A DNA stretch of 64,000 nucleotides from Sycobia sp. Sy_11 (GCA_018907035.1 JACCIC010000228.1:685501-749500); one strand, 5' to 3'. Shown: positions 24,051 through 35,439, counted from the first letter of the stretch. Notes: generated by a model not told the origin, from the letters alone. Translations and numbers: made by a program.

Positions 24051-24730
24051 TTAAAAGTTGGACCTTAAAGCATATAGAGCGTTGTCAATGGCAATCCTAG
24101 TGGTGCTATTGAAAGCACCTTCTATGTCTACGAAAGCACCTATTACAGCTTCCTTCAAGTTCCAAGCCTTCTCAATGTGTTCGACCAGTAATTGGAGAGC
24201 TGTCTTAGTGGACTTTCCCGTCGTGTAGGCATGTTGCCTACTTGAAATTGGGCTATTAATCAACATTGTTTGCCTTAGATGTAAATCTACTACCCTCTCC
24301 ATCGTTTTTAGCATGAATGACGTCAGACAAATTGGTCTGAAGTCTTTCACTGACGAGTAACTACCTCTCCCAGGTTTGGGAATGAAAGAGACACGAGATG
24401 TCTTCCATACCTCTGGTATAAAGCCAGTTGCGATACTGCCTCTGAAGATTCCCGTAATAAGATTTAAAATACTTTCACACCCCATCTGTAACATCTTAGG
24501 GAAGTTGCCATCAGATCCTGGTGTCTTATACGTTTCGAAGGAGTAAATCTCCCATTTTATCTTCTCCGGAGTCACAATTTGAACAGCCGTTTTACAATCC
24601 GCACCTACCAGCCGTTCCATGATGGTATGGTATATTTCATTTTTGCAGTTTCTGATGAAGTCAGGAAAGTTAGCCTTCAGAAGTAGTTCAAGTGTGCCCT
24701 CTTCTGTATTTACATAACACCTGCTGCGTC
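24051..24730 (-). pseudogene. non-LTR RT, N-terminal half only
   Basis: A 189-codon frame (24620-24051), open upstream to about 24730, carries fingers/palm signatures: KTPGSDGNFPKML, ATGFIPEVWKTSRVSFIPKPG, DFRPICLTSFMLKTMERVVD, RQHAYTTGKSTKTAL and motif A VIGAFVDIEGAFNST. It stops soon after ALYALRSNF. The next readable protein belongs to the region after the RT core (LPQERINKTLCFGQRYKIRI), so motifs B to E are missing. Active RTs of this type need the lost YADD motif. Confidence 0.85.
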
Positions 24731-24854
24731 TCGTAGATTTTGCAGTTGATAGTTATTAGATAGTTATTATCCTTTGTTAGGATTTTGGCCAACTACATCA
24801 GACAGGTTCTCGGTCCGTGAACAGAAATTCCTCCATTCTTCTCTTTTAGCAATG

Positions 24855-25395
24855 TTTAGTTCGCGCATTCTTTAGATGCGCTGTTGGTCGCGCATATTGG
24901 CGAAATCCATGGCGGTTTGGCCCATAATTTCCATTATTTTCAAAAGTGGGCTGAATCCTTCATTAAAAATACAGGCAGCAGTCAGGCATGCGATTTTAAT
25001 GATTTTTTTCCATTATAGACATGCCGATCATCGGACACGAATTGATGTAGCTGTCTCCTCAGCCACAAGTAACACACGCTTTGAAACCAAGGCCTTGCAA
25101 CCCATATTGTGAAAATTTCATTTCTATATGGCAAACAGAACACACTGCCCATCGCGAGAGCATTGAAAACACAGTGAAAAAATTATTAATAGAATAATCA
25201 CCAGTATTATCAACTTTCATATCAAAACTTGCACCGTTAGACTTTTTCAGTTTTGCTGCTGACGTACTCGTGTTACTAGTACCTCCTTCGTCAGTGAATC
25301 TGTTTCCGTGAAAAGAACGTTTTCTAGTTCTAGATGGACGACTAGAAGTTTTCTATGCACGATACACTTTCTTCGTATTCATTACGAATATATAG
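24855..25395 (-). pseudogene. Mutator-like (Phantom-type) transposase remnant
   Basis: Minus-strand translation across frames gives MNTKKVYRA, KRSFHGNRFT, then FTVFSMLSRWAVCSVCHIEMKF and QGLGFKACVTCG, then SYINSCPMI. That pattern of paired Cys (CSVCH, CVTCG, SCP) is one I associate with Mutator-superfamily transposases of insects. Further on, CIFNEGFSPLLKIMEIMG and FANMRDQQRI, then a stop, are seen near 24860-24985. A large central portion is missing. The adjacency of a long terminal repeat supports a DNA transposon; the exact superfamily is an inference. Confidence 0.45.
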
Positions 25396-25517
25396 ATGCT
25401 TCACTTTTGAACTTCGAATCACGATTGATTCTGCACTACGGAAATACAGAACTGAAATACAGAAGCCAAATTCTAAGGGGAAGGTAATATTGAGAAGCAA
25501 AGGTATATAATTTCATG

Positions 25518-25858
25518 AGAATATATATAGGTGTAATGATTTACAATAGAACAGCTGCTGCAGCGAAAAAGGCCTGTAGATGGCTTATCCGGCGTGCGCG
25601 CTGGGCGGATCGGAATAGCGCTCTCAGGTAAGTGTGTTGGAAACGTGTAAAATTATAGTTAGACTATTTGAATCATTCTAAAATTTTGACCTAACATTCT
25701 TGAATAGATTTACTTTCGAAAAGTGTAAAAAAAACATTTTTTTTTTCGAAGTTGTAAAGTAGAATACTACCTTAAAATGATTTTAAACAATTTCAATTGA
25801 CTCCTGTAAAAGAGTGCAATGATTTCACAGAGTGAATAGGACCCGAATTTAATTTTAC
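25518..25858. repeat. terminal inverted-repeat copy, right end (~340 bp)
   Basis: Its reverse complement is at 36186-36527 with clear base-to-base similarity throughout. Shared words include gtgtaatgatttacaatag, gcgcgctgggcggatcggaat, tagttagactatttgaatc and aatgatttcacagagtgaataggaccc. The outer end is gggtcctattcactctgtg read inward. It borders the transposase-like remnant at 24855-25395. Confidence 0.85.
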
Positions 25859-26086
25859 TGTTTTTTGGAAATAGCAATTTCCGGAACGAAAAGAGAAATA
25901 CAATTCTCTCTGAGAACAATCTCCCTCTGGGAAAATACACTTTTTGGTTTTACCTCAAACAGAGATAAACAAGAACACGTCGAATAGCGGTTCTTACATT
26001 TTTACTGTATATATACCGTTGTCGTTTTTTTATGTACATTCGTTATCGTTGTATCGTCCCCTTTTTGAGAATCCGACCAAGTAATA

Positions 26087-27910
26087 ATGGAGCTCCCTCA
26101 AGAAACTAGAAGTGATATAGATGAGGAGAGAGTAAGACTCAGCGGCGTCTATGAAAAACTGCAAAAAGACGCGCTGCTCATAGAAGCCGAACAAAAACAT
26201 ATACAAATAGATGAGGACCTCACCATATTAAAAGACAGACTACTGCGCTTCGAAATACGGAGGCGCTTCGAACCAAAAGCAGCAGAATGGCACACCATAG
26301 ATGATAGAGACAAAAGAGACAAACCGAGAGATGGCGAAATTATCAAAAGTTTTGAGTTCCACCGCACTCGACCACATACAACATGGCGCAGATAATATGG
26401 ATACTGCGGAAAATATAAACTCTACAGAACCCCATATCGCCACCATGGCATCGATCTGGCCCTATACCTCTCCATCTATGGGATACCCCTACGGGCCATG
26501 GCCGTCACCACCAGCGCACAGCACGAACACCACTGGAAATAACCATCTGCCCGCTGCTGCCAGCAGCTGGCAACATCTGACTGGAGGATGACCATATGTT
26601 CATCCGACACTGTTTCAGCAGTACGCCACGATGCCACATCCGGGTATGCCCTGCACAACAGCTGGAGCGCAGCCCACGCCTAATGCAGCACCAACAACAT
26701 CGAATTACATCAACACAAGCCGACCCTTCGAAAACACCTATCTGAAGGAAACGCGGACTGGACAATTGCTGCGCCAGTGGAAGGTGCAGTTCATGGGAGC
26801 CCCTCGCGAAGACGTGGAGGAATTTATCGATAGGATGGAAGAGACGATGAACAGTCTTGACATCTCGGCGGCTGACATTTTGAAACTGATTCCAGGGATA
26901 CTGGAAATTGCGTGACAGAACGCAAGGCTCAAAAGAGCTCATTGGCTCATACCTCAGAGGCATACGGGTCCTGCTGGACAAAATGTCACCTACACTAACA
27001 CTGAGAGCGCAGCTTGACAAAATATATAGGAACTTGCATCCATCATACATGGAAAAGATTAATAGAAACGAGATCCGGTCCCTTGACGAGCTGCAATTGC
27101 TGGGTCAGCAAATCGATCTGAAGAACGAGCTCACGAAGTGGTACAAAGAACAGCCGGCACAAGATGAATGCATGGTTACAACCGCGGCCTGCTCTCCATC
27201 AGAAAGGGCGAATCGTCGATCGAGACTGGCGGTAATCGATAATGAAAAAACAACGGCCCCGAAGAAAACGATCATGATAAGTGAGCCATTCGGCTCAGCC
27301 GACACCAGGGGCGACATCGTACGATCGCACTCCCACAACTCACGGAGAGATGCCAGAAGAGACAGTCCGTCTCCCACAATCAACAGGGCAGCAACGGCAA
27401 AACGAGCAGTAGAGAGCAGGCGACAAAGAAGTCCATCGCCACGGTATCGGTCACCGTCCCTCTACCACAGAAGACCACCCCCTCACCTAGATACCCCTCA
27501 CCTGTATCGGCATCACGTCCCAGCAACCCCTCTCCAACCCTGCCATACCGACACAGATACCCCTCTCGAAGTCCACCACGTAGCCAAGAACGTGAATCAC
27601 GGAGAAGGAGAACACCTGACCGTCAGTACCGATCACCTAACAGAGACGATCACAGGTACCATTCGTAGAGATCGCCTGATAGAAGAGATCGGGAATATCG
27701 TTCCCCAGCACGAAAGAACGAACGACGTTCTAGAGATGGATCGCAGCGGGAGGATGACAGGCCCTGCTGGACCTGTAAGAAACCAGGGCATTGGGCAGAC
27801 AGATGCCTTGATAGACGAAAAGTCTATTGTTACAATTGTGGCGAGAACAATGTAACGACACTGAACTGTCTCCGCTGCAGGCCACGAAAAAGCTCGGGAA
27901 CGAGTAAGGG
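26087..27910 (+). pseudogene. gag: gypsy B Gag: capsid, RS-rich linker, zinc knuckle
   Basis: The start ATG at 26087 opens a coiled-coil-like Glu/Arg-rich segment (to 26395). The protein continues in other frames: Pro/Thr-rich spacer, capsid region (RTGQLLRQWKVQFMG at 26750, ELIGSYLRGIRVLLDKMSP at 26940), an Arg/Ser/Pro-rich linker (about 27410-27650, many RSP and RYPSPS-type words), and a zinc-binding end. That end has CWTCKKPGHWADRC (27765) followed by CYNC...CLRC. Frameshifts near 26395, 26590, 26915 and 27480 and a stop near 27660 break it. Gag would form the particle and package RNA. Confidence 0.75.
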
Positions 27911-27924
27911 ACCAGGATACTGGA

Positions 27925-29619
27925 GTGGAACTCGATAATCCCAGCAACACGACTCCACGCATCACTGACGAGGAATACGACTGCCCCAGAGCCAGGGACG
28001 TGACTAACACACATCGCAACATCAAGGCATCTGAGGAAGAAAATAGATTCTTCCTCAACATTGAGCTGATGGGGAAAATATTCCCAGCGCTGATCGACCC
28101 TGGCGCTCGGAAATCCTACGTAGGCCCTGGTCTAGGGAAACTGGTAAAATCGACCATAATACCATTGAGTTCATACATGCAAATGCCGGATGGCAAAGTA
28201 TATCCCGACGAAGGCGAGATCGATCTGTTACTAACAATCGACAACCAACAACTTACTCCGTGCTTCAAGGTATCGGCTTCCTTGAAATACGCCATAGACA
28301 TACTTTCGTCGGTAAAAATGACCAACAATTTTCAAGACGCTACGTGGCACATGCCTAATAAAATCATCAGGCATTTCGTCACACAACATTGTGACTCACC
28401 AGAAGCTATCACGGCTATCACAGCCGTCAAGGGGGTAGTCCAACTAAAGGATGCAGACAAAAAAGCACTGGACCAAGTGCTACGGCACCTAATACCGGTA
28501 AGTACCGGAACGCTGAAACTGGCGCGCATGCAGCCCCATTACATTGACACCCAGGGGCACCGTACCATCAAACAGCGTCTCCGACGATTACCGGATAAAC
28601 TCCTTCAGCAGGCTCATGCGGAAATGGACCGACTGCTCGAGGAGGGTATTATAGAGCCGTCAGAAACCTCGTGGAGCAGCTGCCCGGTAATTGTCCCTAA
28701 AAAGGACGGAAAAATAAGGTTCTGCATTGACTACCGGGCAGTCAACGCCATCACTAAAAAGGACGTATACCCTCTTCCGCATATGGATTTCCTGCTGGAC
28801 AATTTACGTGACGCGCGGTACCTGACTAAAATAGATCTCAGTCAGGCTTACCATCAGATACCGCTTGAGGAGAGCAGCAAAGAGGTCACCGCCTTTGCGG
28901 TCCCGCAGAAAGGCCTCTTTCAATATATGAGATTACCTTATAGGCTAACGAACGCCCCGGCCACCTTCCAACCGAACGTCTTCGTTTATATGGACGATAT
29001 TATCGTCGCTACGAGGACCTTCGAGCAGTACCTTCAAGAGGTGAAAGTGGTACTCACCCGCTTGAACGAGATTGGCTTACAAATAAACAAGCAGAAATCC
29101 GAGTTTTGCTGCCCGGAGGTCAAGTACTTAGGGTACATCGTAGATGCGGACAGTCTGCACACTCACCCCGACAAAATTCGCCCGGTGAGCGAATATCTAA
29201 GGTCTACCAACCTGAGACATTTGAGGGCCTTTCAAGGCATGGTCGGGTGGTACCCTACGTTCATAAAGGACTTAGCGGAAATCAAGCTGCCCCTCACTAA
29301 ACTATTGAAGAAAAACATCCAGTGGCACGGAGGATCAGCGCAACAGGAAGCTTTCGATAAGCTCAGAATCCTGTTGACGCAAGCGCCTGTACTAGCGCGC
29401 CTCGTGCAGAATAAACCATACGTCTTGCAAACAGATGCGAGCAATTACACCTTAGGCGCAGTGCTAAGCCAAGAACATCACGGCGAAGAGCACCCAATTG
29501 CGTACGCAAGCAGGACATTGACACCAGCTGAGGTGAATTTCACCGTCACCGAAAAGGAGTGCTTAGCCATCCTGTGGGCTGCTCGGCGAGAAGTTCACTG
29601 TGATAACGGACCACAGTAG
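27925..29619 (+). pseudogene. pol: gypsy B protease-RT-RNase H (564 codons)
   Basis: One long frame. A retropepsin-like start (ALIDPGARKSYVG near 28090) has DPG where the family has DTG. RT follows with VPKKDGKIRFCIDYRAVN (28693-28746), TKIDLSQAYHQIPL (28830) and the active site VYMDDIIV (28984-29007). Just before the active site about a dozen residues usual in the family are missing (TFQP runs straight into NVFVYMDD). RNase H starts VLQTDASNYTLGAVLSQ and ITDHSS continues in the next frame after a short deletion near 29590. Probably inactive. Confidence 0.85.
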
Positions 29620-30746
29620 CCTCAAGTGGTTGCACACATTAAAGAACACCACAGGACGCCTAGCTAGATGGGCAACAGCACTCCAAGCTTACAACATGGA
29701 AATCGTCCACAGAAAGGGAGCACTTCATCACGTGCCAGACGCCCTATCAAGGCCCCCTCAACACACCGAGGCCTCTACGGCAACGCTCACCACCCTCGAA
29801 ATGGACGACTGGTACCGGCAAAAAGTGCCGAAATCCAAAAACACCCGGAATTATATCCCGATTGGTCGATCAGGTATGGACGTTTGTATAGGCATCAGCC
29901 AAATGAAATTGCGAAAGCGCTAGGCCACGACCAGGATGACTGGAAGCTTGTGGTACCCTCTAACGACAGAGAGCGCATCCTCCATGAGTGTCATAACACT
30001 CTGACCTCAGGGCACTTTGGAGTGGATAAAACCACTCACAAAGTCGGCCAGCAGTACTACTGGCCAGGTATGAAAAGGGACATACACAAACATGTCAAAC
30101 ACTGCCCTGAGTCTCAAATACACAAAGTCTCGCAGAGAGGACTCACGGACTTGATGTCACAACGAAACATCGAAGGTCCCTGGAGCAGTGTAGCCGCAGA
30201 CATTATGGGCCCGTTCCCGACCAGCAAGGAACAACATAAATATCTCGTGGTTTTCCAAGATCTCTTCACCAAGTACATCGAGATACGCCCAGTACATCGA
30301 GATTACGCAAGGCAAATGGCCAAGCAATCACACGGGCACTTGAAGAGCAAATCTTCAAGTGGGGTTGCCCGAAATACCTAATTTCGGATAATGGTATCGA
30401 GTTTGCCAACAACTGGCTCAAGACCAAACTCGCGGAATTAGGTATTGTGCAGCAATTTATCGCGCCGTACCACGCACAGGCAAACCCTATAGAAAGAGTC
30501 AACAGGTTTATCAAAACCATGATTGCGATTTTTGTACAAAACGACCACAAGAACTGGGACATCCACATTCCAGAGTTTGCATTTGCAGTAAACACAGCGG
30601 TGCATGCTAGCACCCAGAAGTCGCCGGCATTTTTAAATTTTGGCCGGAGTCCCCGAGAAATGCCGACGTATCGTCAGTCTCAAGGTTCAACGCTGCAGGT
30701 GCAAACATTAACACCATTGGAATGGCAAAATCGCATGAAAACATAG
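29600..30746 (+). pseudogene. gypsy B RNase H end and integrase
   Basis: Frame 29600-29923 carries TDHSSLKWLHTLKNTTGRLA and HHVPDALSRP (RNase H end). Frame 29668-30381 has an HHCC-type zinc domain (HECHN, GHFGVDK, HCPES; the last Cys is Ser) and the first catalytic Asp in AADIMGPFP. A frameshift near 30340 precedes ISDNGIEFANNW (second Asp intact, about 30383) and AQANPIERVNRF (Glu, frame 30447-30746). The DDE triad is therefore present but split. Integrase joins cDNA to the chromosome. Confidence 0.8.
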
Positions 30747-31549
30747 CCCGCCATCCACAATCTCAAGTAAGAAAACACATGAGCGCCGCAAGTCAAAAAC
30801 AGGCCAAATACTATAAAAAGGGACGCCGAGCGGAGACATTTGAAGTAGACGACATGGTATGTCGACGCAATCATGTCCTGTCGTCAGGTTCGAGCCAATT
30901 CTCAGCGAAATTGGCTCCAAAATTCGTAGCTCTCTGTAAAATTACAAAAAAGATATCCCCCGTCGTATTCGAGATCAAAGACATGAGTGACGGGAAAACG
31001 ACAAAGGCACATATATCAGACGTCAAGAGATATCATCAACCTAATAACAGTAATTTATCCACAGGTACCCACAGCGAGCAGCAGCATGTATCGAATCAAC
31101 GGACGAGGCAGAGGACTGCGTCGATCGGTCATGTCCGATCAGGCCACGAGACCTGGGGACCCACAAATTCCCATATCCCTCGCGTACGACCCAGAAGGAA
31201 TGTGGGGGCCAACTTCCGGAAGCGTAACCGCATCGACGGAGCATATATGCAGAGGTTCCCCAACAGATTCTATACTACTCTTGATATGGGGAAGGTAAGC
31301 GAGGCCCTCGAAGAGGTCAAGAAATCGCGGCTGAATTTAATCCAGTTCAGTTCCGATACAACGCAGGAGATCGACGAAGAGGAATCGGCGATAGAAATTA
31401 TAGCAATAGCCGAAGTGTCCCTCGCTATTGGATACAAGTATACCAACCCTCGAGGACCCCGAAAATCCCACCCAACCCCAACCCCATACTGCTACCGACA
31501 TCAACCAACACCCCAATACAGAGAACTTAGAGGGGTTAGCTCAAGATGA
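30722..31549 (+). pseudogene. gypsy B integrase C-terminus and tail
   Basis: A 275-codon frame beginning with the integrase C-terminal pattern KQAKYYKKGRRAETFEVDDM followed by SSSQFSAKLAPKF-like and PVVFEIKDM words (SH3-like domain, about 30800-31020). Low-similarity, charged sequence follows to 31549. The last part overlaps the next ORF in another frame. I recognise no domain after about residue 100. Confidence 0.6.
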
Positions 31550-33112
31550 GCACGATCGTCCGCAACGACGTAAAACTATAGAAAACGCCGAAACTAAGAC
31601 CTTCTGCGCTCGTCCGCAAAGACGTAAAACTACGATTAACACAGATAGTGACAACATCTGCGCTCGTCCGCAAAGACGTAAAACTACGACAGACGCAGAA
31701 GAGAAGAACGCCTTCTGCGAACGTCAGCAAAGACGTAAAACTACCGCAATAACATCAAGAAGAGAAATAGAAGAGGGACGTCCGCAAAGGCGTAAAACTA
31801 CGGCAAACCCAGAAAATAACATCACCTGCGACCGTCCGGCACGACGTAACTCTACCACTGCAACACCGGTAGAATACAGAGAAGAAAAAGAAGAAGAAAT
31901 CGAAGAAAATCAGCAGAGAGTAGAAGATACGAAACCGGCCAATGAGGAGGAAGATGGCTACATTTCAGAAGCGGCGTCATATAAAACGGGATCATTAGAA
32001 CCGTCTCGTACGAAGGTTCGGGTACAAAAAGACTTTACCCCGCAAGACCAAATACGTTCGGTCAGTCCGTTACCGTATAGGGCAGGGCCAAGAATTTTCA
32101 AGCGACCACCTCCCCAAAAGTCACACACACCCAGAAGTGTGTAAAAAGTAGTGTGCAAAAGTACGTGAACACCCCGGAACATGGTGAAGTGCGATTATAT
32201 CGCGAAGACCGATGCATATTTATGCGGTCTGTCGCGACACAGCAGTCGGAGATGCAACAGCACCTAACCGTACACGATGCTCACGACACCAGCAAGGGAA
32301 AATGCATCATTCCGTCGAAATACAAGAAGACGGCAGATGATGATGCCGCAGAATTCCCCGAAGCCGCCTCACCACAAAAAACTACCCCCATATCGCACCC
32401 CTATACCGTCATACCACCCCATAACCCCAAACAAAGCAACCGAGGCATCAAAAGATTTAACCCGTTCACGATACAACCACAGGAAAATAAGGAAACGGGA
32501 ACAAGCCCAGTGGCCAGCCTGAATAACTCAGCAGAAGAGGAAACCATAGAGGCAATTATTCATAAAAACAAGAAAAAACTCCCAGGCTTGATGGACTCCC
32601 TTATCGCACCACCCCCAATTTTATCCCGCCCATACGGCCTCACCCTTCAATCCCCACAACGCCACTTCCAGGTCTCGGAAGTATGCGACATAGGTCCTTC
32701 ACGGGCCCACCTGGAGCTGAAGGTTCGGACCAATGCGAGGCAGCAGCAACACACTACTGGAATTGTAGCGACTAAGGTCACCGCTACAACGCCTGCCCAC
32801 ACTCTAGATCCAAGAAATTTTGCTACAGTTGTGGCAAAGCTAACATAGACGTTCGCACATGCACGTCCTGCGTACGGCGGCCGACCCCTGCCGTTCCGTC
32901 TTGGCAGGGGGAGGATGTTAGATGTATCGAGAAGACGACACGTCAGGTGTCAGAAGAGATGGTGGTGCCAGAAGGTATGGCGAACGTGAATGAGGAAGTG
33001 ACGGGTACGCAGCCAATGATGGAGCAAGCCATCAGGCAAGCAGCAGCCGCTGCGGGAGCTCAGCAACCACTGTTTATAATAATGCCGGGAGCGACAGTCT
33101 ATTTAAAAAAAT
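31428..33112 (+). pseudogene. gypsy B post-pol ORF with RRKT repeats and zinc-knuckle end
   Basis: Three frames follow one another (31428-32144, 32153-32848, then the frame containing 32733-33112). The first has six repeats of RPQRRKT type, then a Glu-rich acidic segment. The second is Pro/Thr-rich. The third ends with a degenerate zinc knuckle (YWNC, stop, GHRYNAC) and CYSC...CTSC, followed by a Gln/Ala-rich tail to a stop at 33112. The cysteine layout copies the Gag end at 27765. It may be an accessory protein of gypsy B or the Gag of a nested relative. Function unknown. Confidence 0.55.
31557..31850 (+). repeat. six tandem 54-57-bp coding repeats
   Basis: Units starting cgtccgcaaagacgtaaaac begin at 31557, 31611, 31665, 31722, 31779 and 31833. 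Spacing is 54, 54, 57, 57 and 54, always a multiple of three. Each encodes R-P/Q-x-R-R-K-T (last: RRNS), an R-R-x-S/T pattern like basophilic kinase sites. Confidence 0.9.
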
Positions 33113-34243
33113 AGGTCGCCGGTTGGTGAGTACCCACGCTGCCGCAGAAAGTCATGATAAAGGGCAGGAGATGATAGAGAGGCACACATATAAATAACGT
33201 CCAGCTGATATGTATAAAATGGCGCGCGTACAGGGGCACATATGTATAAAAGGCGCGAAAAATGACGCGCAGTCAGGGATATACTATACAAAATAGCGCC
33301 TCTCGTGAGATGTATCAACGCAGAAATTAAAGAAGAAATAGTACCTCTAACTTTTTTCCCCTACGGCCATCTCCATGATTCCCCCCACCATGTCCCAAGA
33401 GAAAAACGGTACCCATATATCCCCATGGAAAATATATATGGAGTAAGCGTGGATCCTGTTGAGGGATGACCTGGAAAATTGAAAGAGAAAAGGAGATTAG
33501 AGCCAACCCCTCAGCCGTGATACAATAATGGCACAGCGTCGGTGGGTGAGGACGAAAGCAATATCACCAGTTAGAAGAGCGCACAATGGGTCCCATAGTA
33601 ACTAGGATACTTGCTCGCCTCACCAACCCACAATAATTGGAACGTCACTAACGACGACAATTTATTCCAGCGAACATGCGATAAGCAGAAGAAGAAGAAG
33701 TGAATCGCAAGAACGAAAGTGAAATGATTGTGAAAACAACGCAGAAGCGAGCGTTAGAAACCTGATTATGTATTTAGGATAGGATTTATATTAATATTAG
33801 TTATAGTTTTTTTTTCACGTAATAATGATTTACATTTTTCTAGGATAAATCACGTTAGCAATAGGTTATAATAGGTTATTTTATAATTAGATGTAGGGAA
33901 GTAGTAATAGGAAAATAAATAGAATTATTTCGAGTCACGGTGAGCAACCGACGACCAAGCTCCACACCAGCGGGTGCAATTATATTTTTCGTTTTTCGTT
34001 ATCCTAGATTACTTTTCTTTTGTTTCTCCTTTATACCCCAGCGAAGGATAAACCAATTGTCGTCGTGCTTCACCAAATCGTGTATAATCCCCTACCGTGT
34101 TTTCGTCAAAGAATGTACAATCCCCTACCGTATTTAGTCAATTATATAGTATTTCCCACAGTGTTCCCCGAAGTATACATGCGACGTTCGCGTCTCGCGC
34201 ACCGACACCCTTCATAACCTTTCGCGATCACAGGCCCCCCTGA
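33113..34243. other. 3' untranslated part of gypsy B, no gene recognised
   Basis: Begins directly after the ORF stop with aaaaaaataggtcgcc. It includes related 'tatgtataaaa(t)ggcgcg' words at about 33207 and 33240. No frame has family motifs. A GC-richer stretch gives way to AT-rich DNA at 33760-33940. I infer 3' UTR of the element, but a nested fragment is possible. Confidence 0.35.
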
Positions 34244-34261
34244 GGTTTGGGAGGGGGCGTT
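34244..34261 (+). promoter_or_regulatory. polypurine tract before LTR
   Basis: ggtttgggagggggcgt lies immediately before TGTAACCG. A short G-rich purine tract directly upstream of TG is the expected plus-strand primer site of an LTR retrotransposon. Confidence 0.6.
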
Positions 34262-35389
34262 TGTAACCGCCCGCACGGCGGTGGTAGGTTAGAGCGCTCG
34301 TGCGAAACTGCGAATGTTCGTGTGAGTTCGCGAAACGATACGCGCGAGCCGCGAGGGCGCTGGAAGCGCAACTGTGCGTATGAAGTTCGGAATGAACTTC
34401 ACTGGCATTTTCTCTTTCGTCCCCGGAGCTTATACTTTTCGACGCACCTTCTATTCGTACCGCCTGGAATTACTGTTTCACGTTTTCGTTTTCATTCGTT
34501 TCGAACCACGTAGTTAAGGTCGACATTGTAGCGTCCTTCGCGGTGACGAGGTATAAGTTTGCCTTAGTGTAAATTTCGTGCGAGCACTTCAGAGGCGAGG
34601 AAAAGATACGCGGCGACAATCTCGCAGCAATCCCGGACCGTGAGAGTACTATCCCGAGGAAGCGCCTACGTGCTACCGTTTGTGTAGTGTCGCGAGCCAG
34701 CGACGCCATCAGCGGCTACGAGCCGCAGCCATGCGTAACCGCGCGAGCTATTAGCGAGAAGAGAGAAGGCGCACCTGGTCGCCCTGTCACCATGCGACGG
34801 CAGCGAGCACCAGCGAGCTTACGACCAGCGACAGCATCGTCGTTGTCGGCGGCAAGTAGCCTTATACTTTTTATCATAGTTATTTATGCGTGCACATAGC
34901 TAGGCTCCTGGCCCACCGCCGCGCCCGCGTAATCTTAATTGTCATGTATATACCGCGCGTTGCTAAGCGAACGTTATTGTTTTTCCATTGTATAATTTTA
35001 TACCGTCGTAAATGATTTCGCGTGTGAGTAGCATGTAGTATACAGTATGTAACCTTATAATGTACCGTCGTTCCCACGTGTGTTATATCGAAAGCGTCCC
35101 GTTCCGTTTCCCCCGACCCTGAGTATGTTGTACGATTGCGTAGTTGTATAAATAATTAACGTAGCGTTGAGGAACCTGCCACCAGTGCATAACGTATGTA
35201 CTACATTATCGTTGTAGATAGGTCTTTCGTATAAATAAATGTTAATATTGTTGTAATCTGATAAAGTCACTCGCGTAGTTCATTTCTCATTCCCCGCCCC
35301 CTTTCCAGCGGAGTGCACAGCCAGCAGCGTGGAAGAGTCCACACACATGCAAGCTGACAGTAAGTAACGTAACAACCCGATTTCGGGGT

Positions 35390-35392
<3 letters not shown>
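34262..35392 (+). mobile_element. LTR-like block (~1.13 kb), probable 3' LTR of gypsy B
   Basis: Starts TGTAACCGCCCG after a polypurine tract and ends ...cggggttac against a TA run, giving short imperfect inverted ends (TGTAACC / GGGTTAC). An AATAAA lies near 35235. The start is shared with the fragment at 5527. The whole block is GC-richer than its flanks. No second full copy was found in the window for confirmation. Confidence 0.55.

Positions 35393-35439
<47 letters not shown>
35393..35439. repeat. (TA)n microsatellite
   Basis: TA run directly at the presumed LTR end. Confidence 0.9.

Larger units (their letters stand above)
23110..24840 (-). mobile_element. non-LTR retrotransposon with RNase H (LOA/I-type), internally deleted
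   Basis: Minus-strand order is: an endonuclease-RT linker remnant (ELNIAKREEWRNFC near 24770-24850), the N-terminal half of an RT (24730-24051), an RNase H remnant (23989-23684), and a C-terminal zinc-binding tail (23667-23110). RNase H in a non-LTR element points to the I/LOA/R1-like groups; LOA (Lian-like) is my best guess. The palm motifs downstream of motif A, including the catalytic YxDD, are deleted at the junction near 24050. It lies within the putative Mutator-like element. Confidence 0.75.
22286..25858 (-). mobile_element. candidate Mutator-superfamily (Phantom-like) DNA transposon, disrupted
   Basis: The right end is a ~340-bp block (25518-25858) that also occurs inverted at 36186-36527. 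Immediately inside it, on the minus strand, are remains of a transposase-like protein (24855-25395). At the left, 22310-22345 repeats the inner part of the same terminal block (gcagtattctacttta) in the opposite orientation, followed by lower-similarity subterminal DNA to about 22870. An RNase H-bearing non-LTR element (about 23110-24840) sits inside. Family assignment rests on motif memory and is tentative. Confidence 0.45.
25859..35392 (+). mobile_element. Ty3/gypsy element B
   Basis: Plus-strand gag (26087-27900), pol (27925-31549), a post-pol ORF (31428-33112), a polypurine tract (34244-34261) and a 3' LTR-like block (34262-35392). No matching 5' LTR was found upstream; the element starts abruptly beside the Mutator-like terminus at 25858. 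It is better preserved than gypsy A, with a 564-codon pol frame, but it carries frameshifts in gag and integrase and a deletion before the RT active site. Confidence 0.8.

Noticed and set aside
32903..32930. G-rich tract followed by TGTTAG as a 3' LTR start
   Set aside because: A reading frame continuing from the zinc knuckle runs through it to 33112, and a better polypurine tract plus TG start lies at 34244-34262.
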